Below are positions 16,601 to 25,650 of a stretch of 64,000 bases of DNA, piece by piece. The notes beneath the pieces are model-generated. The model did no database searches. It saw nothing but the letters and a program-made list of their open reading frames with translations, and had not been told where the DNA came from. Position numbers and translations under genes: made by a program. Every line of letters begins with the position of its first letter. Positions within the stretch are counted from its first letter, which is position 1. Source of the stretch: Kaistella polysaccharea (GTDB lineage Bacteria > Bacteroidota > Bacteroidia > Flavobacteriales > Weeksellaceae); NCBI RefSeq assembly GCF_020410745.1, contig NZ_CP084528.1, positions 2,108,001 through 2,172,000 on the forward strand. Reading direction: 5' to 3'.

Positions 16601-17761
16601 TTATAGATCATCAATAATTTTTATGATGGTGCTCACTGAATTTTTCAGATTAAAGGGCATTTTGTAATCCTCTAAATTTTGCTCGTAGTCTTTAAAACTT
16701 TCAGCATTTTGGAGTGCTTGTTTCATTCCCTCATAAATTCCTGCTTCGGAATTTTCTACAATTAACCCCAGCTTACCATCTACCAGCATTTCCCGCACGC
16801 CGGAAACATCGGTGGCAATAATTTTCTTTTTTAAAGTTAGGGCTTCAAACAAAACCGTGGGAAAACCTTCATATCTGGAACTTAAAATATAGAAATCTGC
16901 TTTTTTAAAATAAGGATAAGGATTATCGATAAAACCTAATAGAGTCGCGGTTTCTGAGACTTCTAATTCTTCTTTCAAGCGTTTGATATTCTCAAAATCG
17001 TAGCCGTCTCCAAGAATCAATATTTTATGCTCAAGACCTTCATCTAAAAGTTGCTTGTGAACTTTCAGCAACCGATCAAAACCTTTTTGAGGAAAAACTG
17101 TTCCCACTGATACAAACACAGCAACTTCGTTCTTAAGATTCTCAACTTCCAACTTCTGACTTCCAACTTCCGACTTTAGCAAAATTTCCTCCGTGTCTAA
17201 AGGATTATATATTCTGACAATTTTCTGTTTTTCCTTTTCGTTAATGGCTAATATTTTGAAATCCTTTTCAATCTTTTCTGAGATAACCATAATTTTATCA
17301 AAGCCGAAAAATTTGCGAAATTCCTCCTCAGTGTAATTATGGAATTCTGTTTTCTTTAAATCATTATGGATCCAAACGATTTTTTTTGACAATTTTAAAG
17401 GAGAATTTAAGATTTCATCCCTCATTCCATGGATGGCTGCAAACTCGATATCATATTTTTTCTCTTTTAAAATAAATTGATAAAGAAGGCTAGGAAACAT
17501 TTTCAAAATCTTTTGATATAAAACACGAAATGCCTTAACAGGTAAATCCTGCAGACGATTGGTTGTAATCATTTCGCCTTTGTTCAGATACAAAACATTA
17601 ATCCAACTCGGAATTTCAGCCAGATATTTACCTGAATATAAATTCAATAAAAGATCGATTTCATATTTGTCTTTGGGTAAATTTTGCAGAAAAGTCACCA
17701 AAACTTTTTCCGCGCCGCCATGGCGCAAAGAACCGATTCTGATGAGGATTTTCTTTTTCAA
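16601..17761 (-). CDS. Glycosyltransferase family 4 with an in-frame repeat insert
   Basis: 386 aa, GT-B fold. The N-terminus ILIRIGSLRHGGAEKVL is the acceptor-side glycine loop, and the C-terminal RYEGFPTVLFEAL holds the E-x7-E motif that binds the nucleotide sugar. It is expected to add a sugar to the lipid-linked surface glycan at the inner face of the membrane. The start is TTG at 17759-17761: an in-frame TAG lies four codons upstream and no ATG precedes MKKKILIRIG. Residues about 197-212 (EVGSQKLEVENLKNEV) are encoded by imperfect tandem repeats of AACTTCC/GACTTCC (17142-17175) and look like an insertion between the two lobes. Donor and acceptor are unknown. Confidence 0.88.
   Translation of the reverse strand: MKKKILIRIGSLRHGGAEKVLVTFLQNLPKDKYEIDLLLNLYSGKYLAEIPSWINVLYLNKGEMITTNRLQDLPVKAFRVLYQKILKMFPSLLYQFILKEKKYDIEFAAIHGMRDEILNSPLKLSKKIVWIHNDLKKTEFHNYTEEEFRKFFGFDKIMVISEKIEKDFKILAINEKEKQKIVRIYNPLDTEEILLKSEVGSQKLEVENLKNEVAVFVSVGTVFPQKGFDRLLKVHKQLLDEGLEHKILILGDGYDFENIKRLKEELEVSETATLLGFIDNPYPYFKKADFYILSSRYEGFPTVLFEALTLKKKIIATDVSGVREMLVDGKLGLIVENSEAGIYEGMKQALQNAESFKDYEQNLEDYKMPFNLKNSVSTIIKIIDDL
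17142..17175. repeat. Imperfect short tandem repeat inside a GT4 gene
   Basis: CAACTTC/TGACTTC/CGACTT-type units in series on the plus strand. On the coding strand they give a run like SEVGSQKLEVENL. It lies in the linker between the two glycosyltransferase lobes and keeps the frame. Confidence 0.65.
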
Positions 17762-17776
17762 AAGATTGTGTTTCTA

Positions 17777-17784
17777 CAAAGATA
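17777..17784 (-). promoter_or_regulatory. -7 box TATCTTTG upstream of GT4 gene
   Basis: Perfect TAnnTTTG, 15 nt before the TTG start at 17761. It supports that start and gives the last two genes of the locus their own promoter. Confidence 0.5.
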
Positions 17785-17841
17785 ATAAAGCGGGTCAGTT
17801 GAGAGAAGTTATCCGTATATTTAATTTTATAATTGCATTAC

Positions 17842-18144
17842 ATGGAAGAACGTATTAAAAATATCACTAAAATGGAAATCATTCTGAATCACACTGATGA
17901 ACTTATTTCCGGAATGGAAAAATTACTCAAAAAGTGGGAGCAGAATCAGCAAGATTTCGACGAACTGATGAATTATTACACCAGTGAAGAAAGAGGAAAA
18001 GATCTTGAAGATGACCGTTTAAAAAACATACCGCAAGATTTACCACGCGGTGTTTTAAGTGAGGATGCCGTTTTCGATACTTATGGGAACAGAAAAGATC
18101 TTTGTATAAAAATGATCAAACTGGGTGTAGCGGGTTTGGAGTGA
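17842..18144 (+). CDS. DUF4298 domain protein
   Basis: 100 aa from the ATG at 17842 (a TTG three codons earlier is possible). The sequence matches the small DUF4298 family: an acidic, helical N-terminal half (EERIKNITKMEIILNHTDELI) and a conserved FDELMNYYTSEER segment, ending near PRGVLSEDAVFD. No signal peptide or membrane segment. Function unknown; members are often found in glycan clusters. It is the only short plus-strand gene among minus-strand neighbours here, divergent from the GT4 gene and convergent with the acyltransferase at 18192. Confidence 0.8.
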   Translation: MEERIKNITKMEIILNHTDELISGMEKLLKKWEQNQQDFDELMNYYTSEERGKDLEDDRLKNIPQDLPRGVLSEDAVFDTYGNRKDLCIKMIKLGVAGLE

Positions 18145-18191
18145 CTTACGGACTATTTATCATCCTGTTTTGAACCTCCTTTTTTAGCAAC

Positions 18192-18752
18192 TTATTTTAC
18201 TGGTTTATACGTATGAGGAAGGTTTTCTTTAATATATGCATCCAAATTACCACGGGTTTTTTCTAATTCCCTTGGATATAAAACATTATTAATCAATGCT
18301 TTATCACCATATTCTTCAATCGTGCAAATAAATTTTGCGGGAACTCCGGCAAAAACAGAATTTGACGGAGTGGAGGAGTTTAAGACTGATCCTGCTCCTA
18401 AAATGCAATTATCGCCCATTTCGACGCCGGGAAGAATGGTGCAATTGTTTCCGATAAAGCAATTTTTACCAATTTTAATTCGGCCGAAATTTCTAGCGTC
18501 ACGATATTTTTCCATCGATCGAATCACGTACATTGCGCCATCATGATTGATGAAAGTACAATTGGCCGTAATTTTTGTGCGATCTCCGATTTCAATCAAA
18601 TAGGGTTCTGAACCAAATTTTGGTGCCTCGATAAAAATCACATCTTTGCCTACTTTTAAGCCGCGCGATTTGCATATTTCAATATAGGCTTTGTCGCGAA
18701 ACTCCTGAAAAATAGCGTGTATTTTTAGAACGATTCTGTAGAGAAAATCCAT
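18192..18752 (-). CDS. Hexapeptide-repeat acyltransferase (LbH family)
   Basis: 186 aa. A left-handed beta-helix of the maltose/galactoside O-acetyltransferase type: IGDRTKITANCTFINHDGAM, then IGKNCFIGNNCTILPGVEMGDNCILGAGSVL and VFAGVPAKFICTIEEY. The FINHDGAM segment carries the histidine expected to be catalytic. It probably O-acetylates a glycan residue. The ATG overlaps the stop of the upstream glycosyltransferase by one base (TAATG), indicating translational coupling. It has a C-terminal tail (about 150-186) beyond the helix. Confidence 0.85.
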   Translation of the reverse strand: MDFLYRIVLKIHAIFQEFRDKAYIEICKSRGLKVGKDVIFIEAPKFGSEPYLIEIGDRTKITANCTFINHDGAMYVIRSMEKYRDARNFGRIKIGKNCFIGNNCTILPGVEMGDNCILGAGSVLNSSTPSNSVFAGVPAKFICTIEEYGDKALINNVLYPRELEKTRGNLDAYIKENLPHTYKPVK

Positions 18753-19912
18753 TATGTCGTTTTTGCTAAATTAAGAATGATTTTTTCAACCTCATTGAAT
18801 ATTTTCTGATTGTCAAATTTTTCTTCGATTCCGACGAGATTTTCTTTCAATTCTGAAATTAAGGATTTATTAGTCAGAAATTCTTTCATCGACGCATACA
18901 TTTCGTCGAAATCATAATCGATGAGGTAACCCGTTTTTTTATGTTCAATCATTAGTGCAACATCACCCACATTGGTTGCAATAATTGGTTTTTGTAAAAT
19001 CAGTGCTTCGGCGATGACTAAAGGCCAGGCTTCAGATTCGGAGGGCATAATGAAAAAATCTGCATTTTTAATATAGGCGTACGGATTCATTTTATTACCC
19101 GCAAAAGTAAATGTTTTTTCAACTCGTAAGGAATTTTGTTGAGCCAAAAGATTAGGAAGTTCTTCACCGTCACCGATAATTAATATCGAATGTTCAAAGC
19201 CGTCTTTTAAAAGTTGGGCATGAACTTCCAGGAGTTTGTGATAGCCTTTACGGGTGTGCAATCTTCCAACGGATACAAATAAGGGGCATTTCGGCAAATC
19301 TGTAATCTTCTCGGTAGCTTTCTCTTTAATTTCTTCAATAGGAATTGCGTTGATAATCACGCTTTCTTTTGGATAATGAAGATTTGGATAATCTTCGTGC
19401 ATCATCTCTTTAATTTTCTCGGAACAATAAACCATATGATCAAATTGTGGAAAATGTTCTAAAATTTTCGGCACCAAAACCTGCAGTTTCGGATGATCAA
19501 TTTCGGAATGAAACCAGCCAATTTTTTTTGAATTTTTCTGAGTTGAATTTAAAACGGGTTCGAAATCATTGTACGTCATTCCGATTTCGATATCATAGGA
19601 ATCTCTCAGATAATTGTCGTCAATGAGTTTTGGATTTCTTCTTAATTTTTCAAGTTTTATTCTTCGGAATAGAAGCTGAGTTTTTTGAAGATATTTATTC
19701 TCAGAAAAACTTTCTTTTCCGTTTGCTAAAACAACTTTTCTTACATGAGTGGGAATTTCATTTCTTAATTCACCCTGGTCAATACTTAAAAGCACTGTTA
19801 AATCAAATAAATCCCGATTAAGATTATTCAGCAAGCTGAGCATTACTTTTTCTACGCCGCCCATTTCCATCGACCGGTGGCGGAAGAGAATTTTTATTTT
19901 CTTAGTTGACAT
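18752..19912 (-). CDS. Glycosyltransferase family 4
   Basis: 386 aa, GT-B fold. N-terminal ILFRHRSMEMGGVEKVML is the glycine-rich acceptor loop; C-terminal PSESEAWPLVIAEAL gives the E-x7-E donor motif, and SVGRLHTRKGYHKLLEVH starts the donor-binding lobe. It is a homologue of the GT4 at 16601 (same length, similar blocks) but without the repeat insert. Its start overlaps the end of the upstream GT by 11 bp and its stop overlaps the next gene by one base, so it lies inside a tightly packed operon. It probably adds one sugar of the surface glycan; specificity unknown. Confidence 0.9.
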   Translation of the reverse strand: MSTKKIKILFRHRSMEMGGVEKVMLSLLNNLNRDLFDLTVLLSIDQGELRNEIPTHVRKVVLANGKESFSENKYLQKTQLLFRRIKLEKLRRNPKLIDDNYLRDSYDIEIGMTYNDFEPVLNSTQKNSKKIGWFHSEIDHPKLQVLVPKILEHFPQFDHMVYCSEKIKEMMHEDYPNLHYPKESVIINAIPIEEIKEKATEKITDLPKCPLFVSVGRLHTRKGYHKLLEVHAQLLKDGFEHSILIIGDGEELPNLLAQQNSLRVEKTFTFAGNKMNPYAYIKNADFFIMPSESEAWPLVIAEALILQKPIIATNVGDVALMIEHKKTGYLIDYDFDEMYASMKEFLTNKSLISELKENLVGIEEKFDNQKIFNEVEKIILNLAKTT

Positions 19913-20918
19913 CGGCGCCCAAATTTTGATATTGATTTTTGAATTCAGCGACCCATTTTCTAAATTCCTCCACCGAAATTTTATCTCCTATAAATTCCTC
20001 GAAATAACTGAGCGTAAAATCGTTTGGGAAGTTTTCAGATGAATCAAAATCACCTTTAAACCAAGCCTCATTTATCAAATGGTTAAAAAGATTCACGTCG
20101 AAATCATAGCCATATTCGTGGTAAGAATTCGTCGCAGAAGATTGGAAAGTTGTTTTCATCGCCTCATTTTTTAACCTCGAAATAAAGTTCGGGTTTTTGC
20201 GGTTTTTTTTATAAAAAACAGAAGAATTAATCAACTGTCTTTTTTCATCTACTTTTCCGTTCATTCCTTTCCATATTTCTAACCAATATTCTTTTTTATA
20301 AAGGCCCATTAAAATGGAATTTAAAGCCCAATATTTTTCTCTTGTTCGATTGTCTACGAGTCCGAGTTTATAGAGTAAAGTGTAGAATTTGAAATGATTT
20401 TTAAAAAATGCATTCATTACTTTTTCATTGCTCAAGAATAATTTATGAGGTAAAGTTGCGTCAATTTGATCGGTTAAAGGTTTTATATGGAGGTATTCAT
20501 CATCTCCAAAATTCCCTAACCACCCTAATTTTAAAAGGTGAATGTCAAACTTAAGACAATCTTGGGATAATTGGTTAAGATCCACATCTTTTGTAAACCA
20601 AACGTCGTCTTCTATGATGATAAAATAGTCGGAAGCATTTTGGGCCGCTTCTATCCACAAGTTAATGGGAATTTGAAAGCCATTAATTTCGGTGCCTTTC
20701 TTGAGGTTTTCCTTAATCGCTTCTGTTTTCTCCTCGTAAGCGGCAGATTTCAAAATTTCGATTTGAGGAAATCTTGCTTCAATTTTATCTAAGTATTTCT
20801 TCGGAGTTCCATCGTCTAATATTTTAATATTAAAATCTCCGGAAACGAATGTATAAATCGAAGTTAAGCAACGATCCAGATAGAAAGGGCGATTAAAGGA
20901 TTTTATGAGAATATCCAT
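19902..20918 (-). CDS. Glycosyltransferase, GT-A fold (GT2-like)
   Basis: 338 aa. N-terminal DILIKSFNRPFYLDRCLTSI and LDDGTPKKYLD are the nucleotide-binding start of a GT-A fold; YFIIIEDDVWF (about residues 98-108) supplies the acidic metal-binding motif. The central part is not typical of the large GT2 subgroup, so the exact family is uncertain. The start is directly after the upstream gene's stop (no gap) and the end overlaps the next gene by 11 bp. Confidence 0.8.
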   Translation of the reverse strand: MDILIKSFNRPFYLDRCLTSIYTFVSGDFNIKILDDGTPKKYLDKIEARFPQIEILKSAAYEEKTEAIKENLKKGTEINGFQIPINLWIEAAQNASDYFIIIEDDVWFTKDVDLNQLSQDCLKFDIHLLKLGWLGNFGDDEYLHIKPLTDQIDATLPHKLFLSNEKVMNAFFKNHFKFYTLLYKLGLVDNRTREKYWALNSILMGLYKKEYWLEIWKGMNGKVDEKRQLINSSVFYKKNRKNPNFISRLKNEAMKTTFQSSATNSYHEYGYDFDVNLFNHLINEAWFKGDFDSSENFPNDFTLSYFEEFIGDKISVEEFRKWVAEFKNQYQNLGADVN

Positions 20919-21890
20919 TTATTTTAAAGTTAATTTTAAAATGTATGGAAGAATCGATTTCGGTATTTTCAAATAATTTTTATAAATATTAAATCGTGTA
21001 TCAGTGGGATAACTATTTTTCGCTTTATCTAAGATGATTGTCAAATCCTCATATTGTTGATATTTCAAAGCAACGTTGCTGGCAAATAGAAGATCTTCTG
21101 CTTTGCTTCTAAAGTCTATATCTAATATTTTCAAAAGATTTTCAGGCTCAAAAAGATCGTATGAATCACTTCCACTTTTTTTCTGCTCTTGAAAAAACTG
21201 CCTTGCTTTTTCGACAAATAGCCACTTGATAAGTTTATTGTCTTTTCGGGAAATCGAATCGCCTAGAATTCTATACCTCAGCAAAGGCTCTTCTATGTTC
21301 GCAAATTGATATTTTTGGATCATTAATCTAAAATAGAAATCATAATCTTCGCAGTACAACATTTTTTCGCGATATAACAAATCGGTCGAATTTCTAAACA
21401 TAATTACCGGGTGAAACAATGAAATATTTTTAAACATTCGCTTTTGAATTTCGATGTTGTTGAGTGGCGCTCGCAGTAATTTAGTATTCGAGTTATGTTC
21501 GTTGACACATTGAACTTGACTTCCGACTAAAAATATTTCTGTGTTTTTCTCAAGAAAGTCGATTTGTTTTTGAAAACGCTCTGGAACTGAAATATCATCT
21601 GCGTCCATTCGCGCAATATACTTACCTGTCGCCTTTTTCAAACCAATATTGAGATTTTGAATAAAGCCGCTCGGTCCTTTATTTTTCTCTTTATTAATGA
21701 TGATAATCCTTGAATCCCGTCGTTTATATTCTTCTAAAATTTCGGGAGTTTTATCTGTAGAAGCGTCTTCAATAATGAGAAATTCGAAATTAGTGTAGGT
21801 CTGGTTTAAAATTGATTCTACTGCTTCTCGTAGAAATTTTTCTCCGTTATAAACAGACATTATCACCGAGATTTTCGCAGCGTTGGTCAT
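20919..21890 (-). CDS. Glycosyltransferase family 2
   Basis: 323 aa. A classic GT2: KISVIMSVYNGEKFLREAVESIL at the N-terminus, IIEDASTDKTPEI, then the metal-binding ARMDADDIS near residue 95, and a variable helical C-terminus for the acceptor. It would transfer a sugar in the cytosol onto the growing lipid-linked oligosaccharide. The ATG overlaps the stop of the upstream acyltransferase (ATGA, 4 bp) and the stop abuts the next start, so these genes are co-translated. Confidence 0.92.
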   Translation of the reverse strand: MTNAAKISVIMSVYNGEKFLREAVESILNQTYTNFEFLIIEDASTDKTPEILEEYKRRDSRIIIINKEKNKGPSGFIQNLNIGLKKATGKYIARMDADDISVPERFQKQIDFLEKNTEIFLVGSQVQCVNEHNSNTKLLRAPLNNIEIQKRMFKNISLFHPVIMFRNSTDLLYREKMLYCEDYDFYFRLMIQKYQFANIEEPLLRYRILGDSISRKDNKLIKWLFVEKARQFFQEQKKSGSDSYDLFEPENLLKILDIDFRSKAEDLLFASNVALKYQQYEDLTIILDKAKNSYPTDTRFNIYKNYLKIPKSILPYILKLTLK

Positions 21891-22450
21891 CGGATAATGT
21901 TAGAATATTTGATATCAACTTCCTGTTTTAGTTTCACGATACTGTTAGCAGGAATGTCTTTATAGACCAAAACTCCGGCACCGACAATTACATGATCGCC
22001 AATGGTAACCCCTTTCAATACGGTAACATTGCTGCCTAACCAACAGTTTCTGCCAATTTTAATTGGGGCGGTATTAAATTTTTGATGTTCCACAATAAAT
22101 TCTGGATCCGTAGAATATTGATGATTATGATCGTACAATTTCACGCCTTCACCAAACAATGTATCGTCTCCGATTTCAATTCTTTCTAAACAATTAATTG
22201 AACAATAATTATTTAAAAAGACACCATTTCCCATAACAAGTTCGGCCTCTTTTCCGACCAATAAATTGATGTAATTGCGGAGATTTATTTTGTTGTTAAA
22301 CCTTACCGTTTTTAATTCTGGATTAAAAATGAAAGTGCAGAAATCACCAAATTTAAAATTAATGCCGATTTCGATATTGCGATGATCGTGAAGAATCCCT
22401 AAATTTTTACTTTTCAAAATCCTCAAAAAAACCTTTGAAAACAATTTCAT
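21887..22450 (-). CDS. Hexapeptide-repeat acyltransferase (LbH family)
   Basis: 187 aa. A left-handed beta-helix from about residue 60: VMGNGVFLNNYCSINCLERI, IGDDTLFGEGVKLYDHNHQYS (DHNH region, probable catalytic histidine), IGRNCWLGSNVTVLKGVTIGDHVIVGAGVLV. Typical of O-acetyltransferases of capsule and O-antigen loci. It heads a five-gene minus-strand unit (21887-18192) and is preceded by a TATATTTG box about 22 nt upstream with a purine-rich stretch (AAAAGGAAGAA) before the ATG. Confidence 0.87.
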   Translation of the reverse strand: MKLFSKVFLRILKSKNLGILHDHRNIEIGINFKFGDFCTFIFNPELKTVRFNNKINLRNYINLLVGKEAELVMGNGVFLNNYCSINCLERIEIGDDTLFGEGVKLYDHNHQYSTDPEFIVEHQKFNTAPIKIGRNCWLGSNVTVLKGVTIGDHVIVGAGVLVYKDIPANSIVKLKQEVDIKYSNIIR

Positions 22451-22472
22451 TTCTTCCTTTTAATGTGTTTAA

Positions 22473-22480
22473 CAAATATA
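22473..22480 (-). promoter_or_regulatory. -7 box TATATTTG for the 22450-18192 glycan operon
   Basis: Perfect TAnnTTTG on the minus strand; predicted leader of about 17 nt before the ATG at 22448-22450. It also lies just upstream of the divergent GT2 gene at 22528. Confidence 0.5.
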
Positions 22481-22527
22481 GCGTTTTCAGTTAATATTAA
22501 GTATTTTTACGGCATTATACCTATTTG

Positions 22528-23523
22528 ATGAATCCTTTGGTTACTGTTTCTATTCCGCTCTATAAATGTGAAGATTTTTTACGGGCGTGCCTGGAATCTG
22601 TTCGTCTACAAACTTATCTAAATATTGAAGTAACGTTAATCAACGATGAAACGCCAGACAATAGTGTTGAAATCGCAGAGCAGTTTATTAAGGATCATAA
22701 CCTGCAAAATTGGAAAATTTACCATCTGGAAAAAAACGCTGGTTTGTCGGTGGTTCGAAACAAAGGAATTGATACTGCCAAAGGAAAATATCTTTTTTTT
22801 CTAGACAGCGACGATACGATTACGCCCGATTGTATTTCAATCTTGGTTGAAATTTCGGAGAAAACAGGCGCGGAAATGACCATGTCTCAACTGGAATGTG
22901 AACAATTGGAAACAGGCGAGAAATCAATTTGCATTAAAATTCAGTCCGACAAGGAAATTATTGTAGGAAATGAGGAGATTTTAGAAGATTTTGCAAATTC
23001 TGAATTGGTTACCTACGCTGTAAACAAACTTTTTTTGGTGGATTTTATTCGTAAAAACAAAATTTATTTTATACCGGGATTATTTGCGCAAGATGAATTG
23101 TGGACATTTCATCTCGTTTTGAAATTAGATAAAATCGCTATTTATAAAGGGATAACGTACACGTATTTTCTTCACAGTAAATCTGTAATTCATAATAGAA
23201 ACAAGCGCAATTTCGACAATTGGTTTACGATTGGGAAATATATTGATGAAGCTTTAAACGAAGAGAAAAATAAATATCGAAAAAAATTAATTCTGAAATA
23301 TCTTATCAATTATAAATCGCTCACACTTCTCATGAACTGGAAAGCGCAGAAAAATGCAGTTTTGTGGAAGGAAAGTTATCGGAATTATAAAACCCTTTCC
23401 AGTTTATCGCTGTTTCATTATTTTTCAAAAGATTTTTCAACTTCCTTAAAAAAGACCAATTTATTTATTCAACTTCCCACCAATTTGGGATTTAAATTTT
23501 TTAAATGGCGGTATAACAGGTAA
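22528..23523 (+). CDS. Glycosyltransferase family 2
   Basis: 331 aa from the ATG at 22528 (the frame opens one codon earlier with TTG). N-terminal PLVTVSIPLYKCEDFLRACLES, then INDETPDNS and the metal-binding FFLDSDDTI (about residues 92-100); LFAQDELWTFHLV matches the catalytic-base region in this family. The remainder is a basic, aromatic C-terminal acceptor domain. It is one of only two glycosyltransferase genes here on the plus strand, divergent from the acyltransferase operon and convergent with the GT at 23569. Donor unknown. Confidence 0.9.
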   Translation: MNPLVTVSIPLYKCEDFLRACLESVRLQTYLNIEVTLINDETPDNSVEIAEQFIKDHNLQNWKIYHLEKNAGLSVVRNKGIDTAKGKYLFFLDSDDTITPDCISILVEISEKTGAEMTMSQLECEQLETGEKSICIKIQSDKEIIVGNEEILEDFANSELVTYAVNKLFLVDFIRKNKIYFIPGLFAQDELWTFHLVLKLDKIAIYKGITYTYFLHSKSVIHNRNKRNFDNWFTIGKYIDEALNEEKNKYRKKLILKYLINYKSLTLLMNWKAQKNAVLWKESYRNYKTLSSLSLFHYFSKDFSTSLKKTNLFIQLPTNLGFKFFKWRYNR

Positions 23524-23568
23524 TTGATAAATGTTTAGAAGAAACTTCGAATTGTGTTTTAAAGATTT

Positions 23569-24684
23569 CTAATTTAATTTCTGGAGTACTTTTCGAATTT
23601 TCAGAATATTTTTTTCGTTGCTCATTATATCTAAATAATCCTTTTTAATCCTTTTCGCATATTTATTCAAAACATCTTGATTGTCATGTAAATAAATAAT
23701 CGCCTGAGCCATTTCATCGATATCTCGATTTATAAACATGCCATTAATTCCATCTTGAATTACCATCGATGGTAATCCAATAAATGTTGATATCGAAGGG
23801 ATATTAGAAAGACTTGCTTCACAAAACATCGTAGGAGCGCCATCACCACTGGAGGCGATTACGGCCAAATCTACATCATTATAAAACTCGATCATTTCTT
23901 CGTAAGATGCATTGAAGGAGGTTTTAAGTCGAATTTTTCTACCGGTTTGCAATACTTTCTGGACGGCCGGTTCTATAATTTCAAAAAAACCTTTAACAGG
24001 GCGGTTCGGGTTTCCAGTCCAACCTAAAGTGAATAGGTCGCTTTTAGTTTTAATTTGTCCGAAACATTCTTCTTTATAAATTCCAAGCGCAAACTCTAAT
24101 CGATCGGTGTAATCGCTGTATGCGCGAATAAGATTGTCATTGGCGAGTAGCAGAAAATCGTAATGTTTTAAATATTGTTCAAAAAATTCAGCGCGTGAAA
24201 GTGAATTAACATTAGTTTTGGTTTTGATGTCGTATTCTGGGCCAAGATGTGGGAAACAATCGTTAAAGATCCCAACCAAATTCTTACGTCCGGTAAAGGG
24301 AATTTCAGCGATGTATTGAAAAAAATACGCCATAGAAACCACGTAATCAAAATTGAGAATTTCGAGGTGTTTGGTTTCATCAATAAACGGCGTTACAAAT
24401 GGTTTGGTATACTTTGGATATGAATAATTTCCAGAAGAATGAATGACCTGAACTTTTTTATTTTGGGGAGAAAATAAGCGATAAAATTGGAAACGGATTT
24501 TGGAAATGAAGTTTAAAGCAAATTTTTTAAAAGAGCTTATTTCCGTAAGTTCTTTGATGCGGTAAACATCATTGCAAACGTAGTAACAATCATATTCGTC
24601 TGCTAATTTTAGCGACCAAGATTTTACCATAAAATAGAAAGCCCAATCTTTTATATCAACTTCAAAAAGTATTTTTTTCTTCAT
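23569..24684 (-). CDS. Glycosyltransferase, GT-B fold (GT1/GT4-like)
   Basis: 371 aa. The N-terminal lobe opens KKKILFEVDIKDWAFYFMVKSW. In the C-terminal half FTLGWTGNPNRPVKGFFEII begins the donor lobe and SSGDGAPTMFCEASLSN replaces the usual E-x7-E region. This places it with GT-B glycosyltransferases, but family assignment is less certain than for the other GT4 genes. It is flanked on both sides by plus-strand glycosyltransferase genes and so must have its own promoter; a near-consensus TAACTTTA lies about 20 nt upstream. Confidence 0.75.
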   Translation of the reverse strand: MKKKILFEVDIKDWAFYFMVKSWSLKLADEYDCYYVCNDVYRIKELTEISSFKKFALNFISKIRFQFYRLFSPQNKKVQVIHSSGNYSYPKYTKPFVTPFIDETKHLEILNFDYVVSMAYFFQYIAEIPFTGRKNLVGIFNDCFPHLGPEYDIKTKTNVNSLSRAEFFEQYLKHYDFLLLANDNLIRAYSDYTDRLEFALGIYKEECFGQIKTKSDLFTLGWTGNPNRPVKGFFEIIEPAVQKVLQTGRKIRLKTSFNASYEEMIEFYNDVDLAVIASSGDGAPTMFCEASLSNIPSISTFIGLPSMVIQDGINGMFINRDIDEMAQAIIYLHDNQDVLNKYAKRIKKDYLDIMSNEKNILKIRKVLQKLN

Positions 24685-24798
24685 CTAATGAAATTATTGG
24701 TAAAGTTACATTTTTTAGTAATAGTCGCACATTGCAGAAGATATTATTAAACTTTGAGAAATATTTTATGTATTTTTAGGAACAATTTATCATTCAGA

Positions 24799-25650
24799 AT
24801 GCTATTCACCGTTTTTACTCCAACTTATAATCGCGGTTACTTATTAGATCGGCTTTTTCAGAGTTTGTCTCGCCAAACGGTTCGTAATTTCGAGTGGTTA
24901 ATTGTTGATGATGGTTCGACTGATGATACCGAAGAATTAGTTACTCAGTTTATTGACGTCGCTGATTTTCCTATTCGATATGTGAAGCAAAAAAATCAGG
25001 GAAAGCATATCGCTATTAATTACGCAATAAATAACGCGGCAGGAAAATGGTTTTTAACGATAGACAGCGATGATTTTCTCGCGAATGACTGTCTAGAAAC
25101 CTGTCAACTTCTCTCCACAGAAACTGAAAATAACAAATTTGGTGGATTTACATTTATTCACGCGCCGGAAGAAATGTTCTCAGAAAAAAAGACGTACGAT
25201 ATAAAAAAATGGACGGAGTATAATAGTTATCAATGGGAATTCGCGGGTGAAATGGTTTATGTTTTTAAAGTTGAAGTAATTAAAAAACATCCTTTTCCCA
25301 TATTTGAAAACGAAAATTTTTGTCAGGAAAGTGTGCAAATAATACCGATAATTAAAAATTACAAAATTCTTTTCACTAATTACATTTTAGCATTTGGAGA
25401 ATATTTAGAAGACGGTTTAAGTCAGAATTTATACCAGAGATTGCTGGAAAATCCGCGATATGCGCTGCTGTCTTTTCGAACTAAACTGAGCGTTGCGAAA
25501 ACGAGCGAGGATAAAAAATTGCTTGCGAGAAATTATTGGGATGTGGTGTTGAAAACTAAACAGCCAAAAATTAAATCTTTTTTGAGTTTTCCATTTCAAT
25601 TAAATGCTTTTATCTTACTGGAAAAAGTGAGGAAAAAATTCAGTCATTGA
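24799..25650 (+). CDS. Glycosyltransferase family 2
   Basis: 283 aa from the ATG at 24799, which places LFTVFTPTYNRGYLLDRLFQ at the very N-terminus as usual; the frame is open 15 codons earlier from a TTG. Motifs: IVDDGSTDDTEEL, then the metal-binding TIDSDDFLAND. The C-terminal part (about 150-283) is typical of small GT2 enzymes such as those acting on galactofuranose-type or fucose acceptors, though specificity cannot be read. Its last 11 bp overlap the end of the convergent gene at 25640. Confidence 0.9.
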   Translation: MLFTVFTPTYNRGYLLDRLFQSLSRQTVRNFEWLIVDDGSTDDTEELVTQFIDVADFPIRYVKQKNQGKHIAINYAINNAAGKWFLTIDSDDFLANDCLETCQLLSTETENNKFGGFTFIHAPEEMFSEKKTYDIKKWTEYNSYQWEFAGEMVYVFKVEVIKKHPFPIFENENFCQESVQIIPIIKNYKILFTNYILAFGEYLEDGLSQNLYQRLLENPRYALLSFRTKLSVAKTSEDKKLLARNYWDVVLKTKQPKIKSFLSFPFQLNAFILLEKVRKKFSH

